Source: NBLH01 sp050296515 (GTDB taxonomy: Bacteria > Bacteroidota > Bacteroidia > Bacteroidales > NBLH01). From it: 64,000 bases of DNA. Numbering within the stretch: position 1 is the stretch's first letter; each line of letters starts with the position of its first letter. The notes under the pieces are model-generated. The model saw nothing but the letters and a program-made list of their open reading frames with translations. It searched no databases and had not been told where the DNA came from. Location of the stretch: NCBI GenBank assembly GCA_050296515.1, contig JBNKRJ010000012.1, forward strand, positions 1-64,000, in the 5' to 3' direction. This document shows, piece by piece, positions 63,372-64,000 of this stretch. Position numbers and translations under genes: made by a program.

Positions 63372-64000
63372 AGAACATATTCGTAGAATCAAGCAATATT
63401 ATTTCTTCATTAGGTTTTACAACTGAGGAGAACTTTCAAAATGTGATGAAAGAGCAAACAGGAATTAAACCAACCTTAAGACCTGACTTATCTGAAATTG
63501 AAGTTCCTTTATCTTTAATTGATAATGATATATTAGCTGAGAAGTTAAATGAAATTGAAAATTATGCTCATTTCACAAGGCTTGAGCAACTAATAATTTT
63601 ATCTCTAACAAATTGTCTTTCTTCTTCAAAAATTGATGTAAAAAGTAAAAGAACCCTGCTAATTCTTTCATCAACAAAAGGGAATATTGACTTATTGAGA
63701 GATAATTCTCCTGAAAAAAACAATAGAGATCTTGAACTTTGGAAAACCGCAAATAAAATTGCAAGTTATTTTGGTTTTGTAAATCAACCACAAGTTATCT
63801 CAAATGCCTGTATATCAGGGGTTGCAGGTTGTGTAGTTGGTAAACGATTGATTGATTCTTACCTGTATGATAATGTAGTTGTTGTCGGAGCAGATGTTTT
63901 AAGTAAATTCATAGTATCTGGTTTTCAGTCGTTTAAATCCCTAAGCGAACAACCTTGTAAACCTTTTGACGCAGCCAGAGATGGATTATCTCTAGGAGAA
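63368..64000 (+). CDS. Second beta-ketoacyl-ACP synthase (partial, runs off the end)
   Basis: The first 211 codons of a ketosynthase; no stop codon before the window ends. The catalytic Cys lies in NACISGVAG at about residue 149. The N-terminal part (about residues 1-120) is unusually divergent, so it may be a chain-length-factor partner or a distinct enzyme. The ATG overlaps the thioesterase stop (ATGA). The His residues are outside the window. Confidence 0.8.
   Translation, partial: MKNIFVESSNIISSLGFTTEENFQNVMKEQTGIKPTLRPDLSEIEVPLSLIDNDILAEKLNEIENYAHFTRLEQLIILSLTNCLSSSKIDVKSKRTLLILSSTKGNIDLLRDNSPEKNNRDLELWKTANKIASYFGFVNQPQVISNACISGVAGCVVGKRLIDSYLYDNVVVVGADVLSKFIVSGFQSFKSLSEQPCKPFDAARDGLSLGE

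Noticed and set aside
1..64000. tRNA or rRNA genes
   Set aside because: No cloverleaf or conserved rRNA stretches noticed by eye; a tRNA scan would settle it.

Overview
The window looks like a chromosomal segment of an AT-rich member of the Bacteroidota, probably an environmental one near Marinilabiliales/Bacteroidales (the order is inference). The support is: several promoters of the Bacteroidota type (TTTG, 19-20 bp, TAnnTTTG), weak Shine-Dalgarno sequences, many lipoproteins and N-terminal signal peptides, a LytS/LytTR pair, a Bacteroidota-type AddA-like helicase-nuclease, and a flexirubin/aryl-polyene type gene cluster at the right end. I saw no rRNA, tRNA, CRISPR array, prophage, integrase or intact insertion sequence.

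Region 1 (1-9,060): a compound palindrome, then a run of minus-strand genes: penicillin-acylase-like hydrolase, a CHASE2-like membrane protein with a FecR-like secreted partner, a stand-alone receiver protein, a CotH-like secreted protein and a TauE/SafE permease. A plus-strand pair follows (82-aa protein and a protein with a FIST-C-like end, ATGA overlap). Region 2 (9,060-24,200): DUF4091-type lipoprotein, AddA-like helicase-nuclease, serine hydrolase lipoprotein, BamA-like outer-membrane protein, a membrane-anchored EEP-family phosphoesterase, an ECF sigma/anti-sigma/outer-membrane/isochorismatase-like operon, and a membrane protein translationally coupled to a previously untracked 41-aa Cys-rich ORF.

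Region 3 (24,200-33,900): a 1,631-aa protein that is two UvrA2-like proteins in one chain (four ABC ATPase sites, no UvrB-binding domains), preceded by a cluster of nested inverted repeats; then an ExbB/MotA-like membrane protein, a LytS/LytTR two-component system with a secreted protein, RecR and a phasin-like protein with a Lys/Ala tail. Region 4 (33,900-46,900): long-chain acyl-CoA ligase, a rhomboid-GmhB-aminotransferase IV-OMP operon, DUF819 and AGCS transporters, a TlpA-like thioredoxin, an Fsr-like MFS transporter and alaS.

Region 5 (46,900-56,400): envelope genes: M23 endopeptidase, L,D-transpeptidase-like lipoprotein, and two paralogous pairs, each made of a PQQ-type beta-propeller and an uncharacterised protein sharing an FSGPDF motif, placed on either side of an APC permease. 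Region 6 (56,650-64,000): one compact operon for a flexirubin/aryl-polyene type pigment: tyrosine/histidine ammonia-lyase family enzyme (likely makes the coumaroyl starter), FabG-type reductase, ketosynthase, acyl carrier protein, LpxL-type acyltransferase, methyltransferase, ApeP-like dehydratase, thioesterase and a second ketosynthase cut by the window end.

Across the window, many gene 3' ends carry imperfect intergenic arrays with a 7-bp period, in several unrelated sequence flavours (TTAGAAC, TAATGAC, AGCTAAA, TGAAGAC types), most arranged as inverted repeats. These are the most striking non-coding structure here.
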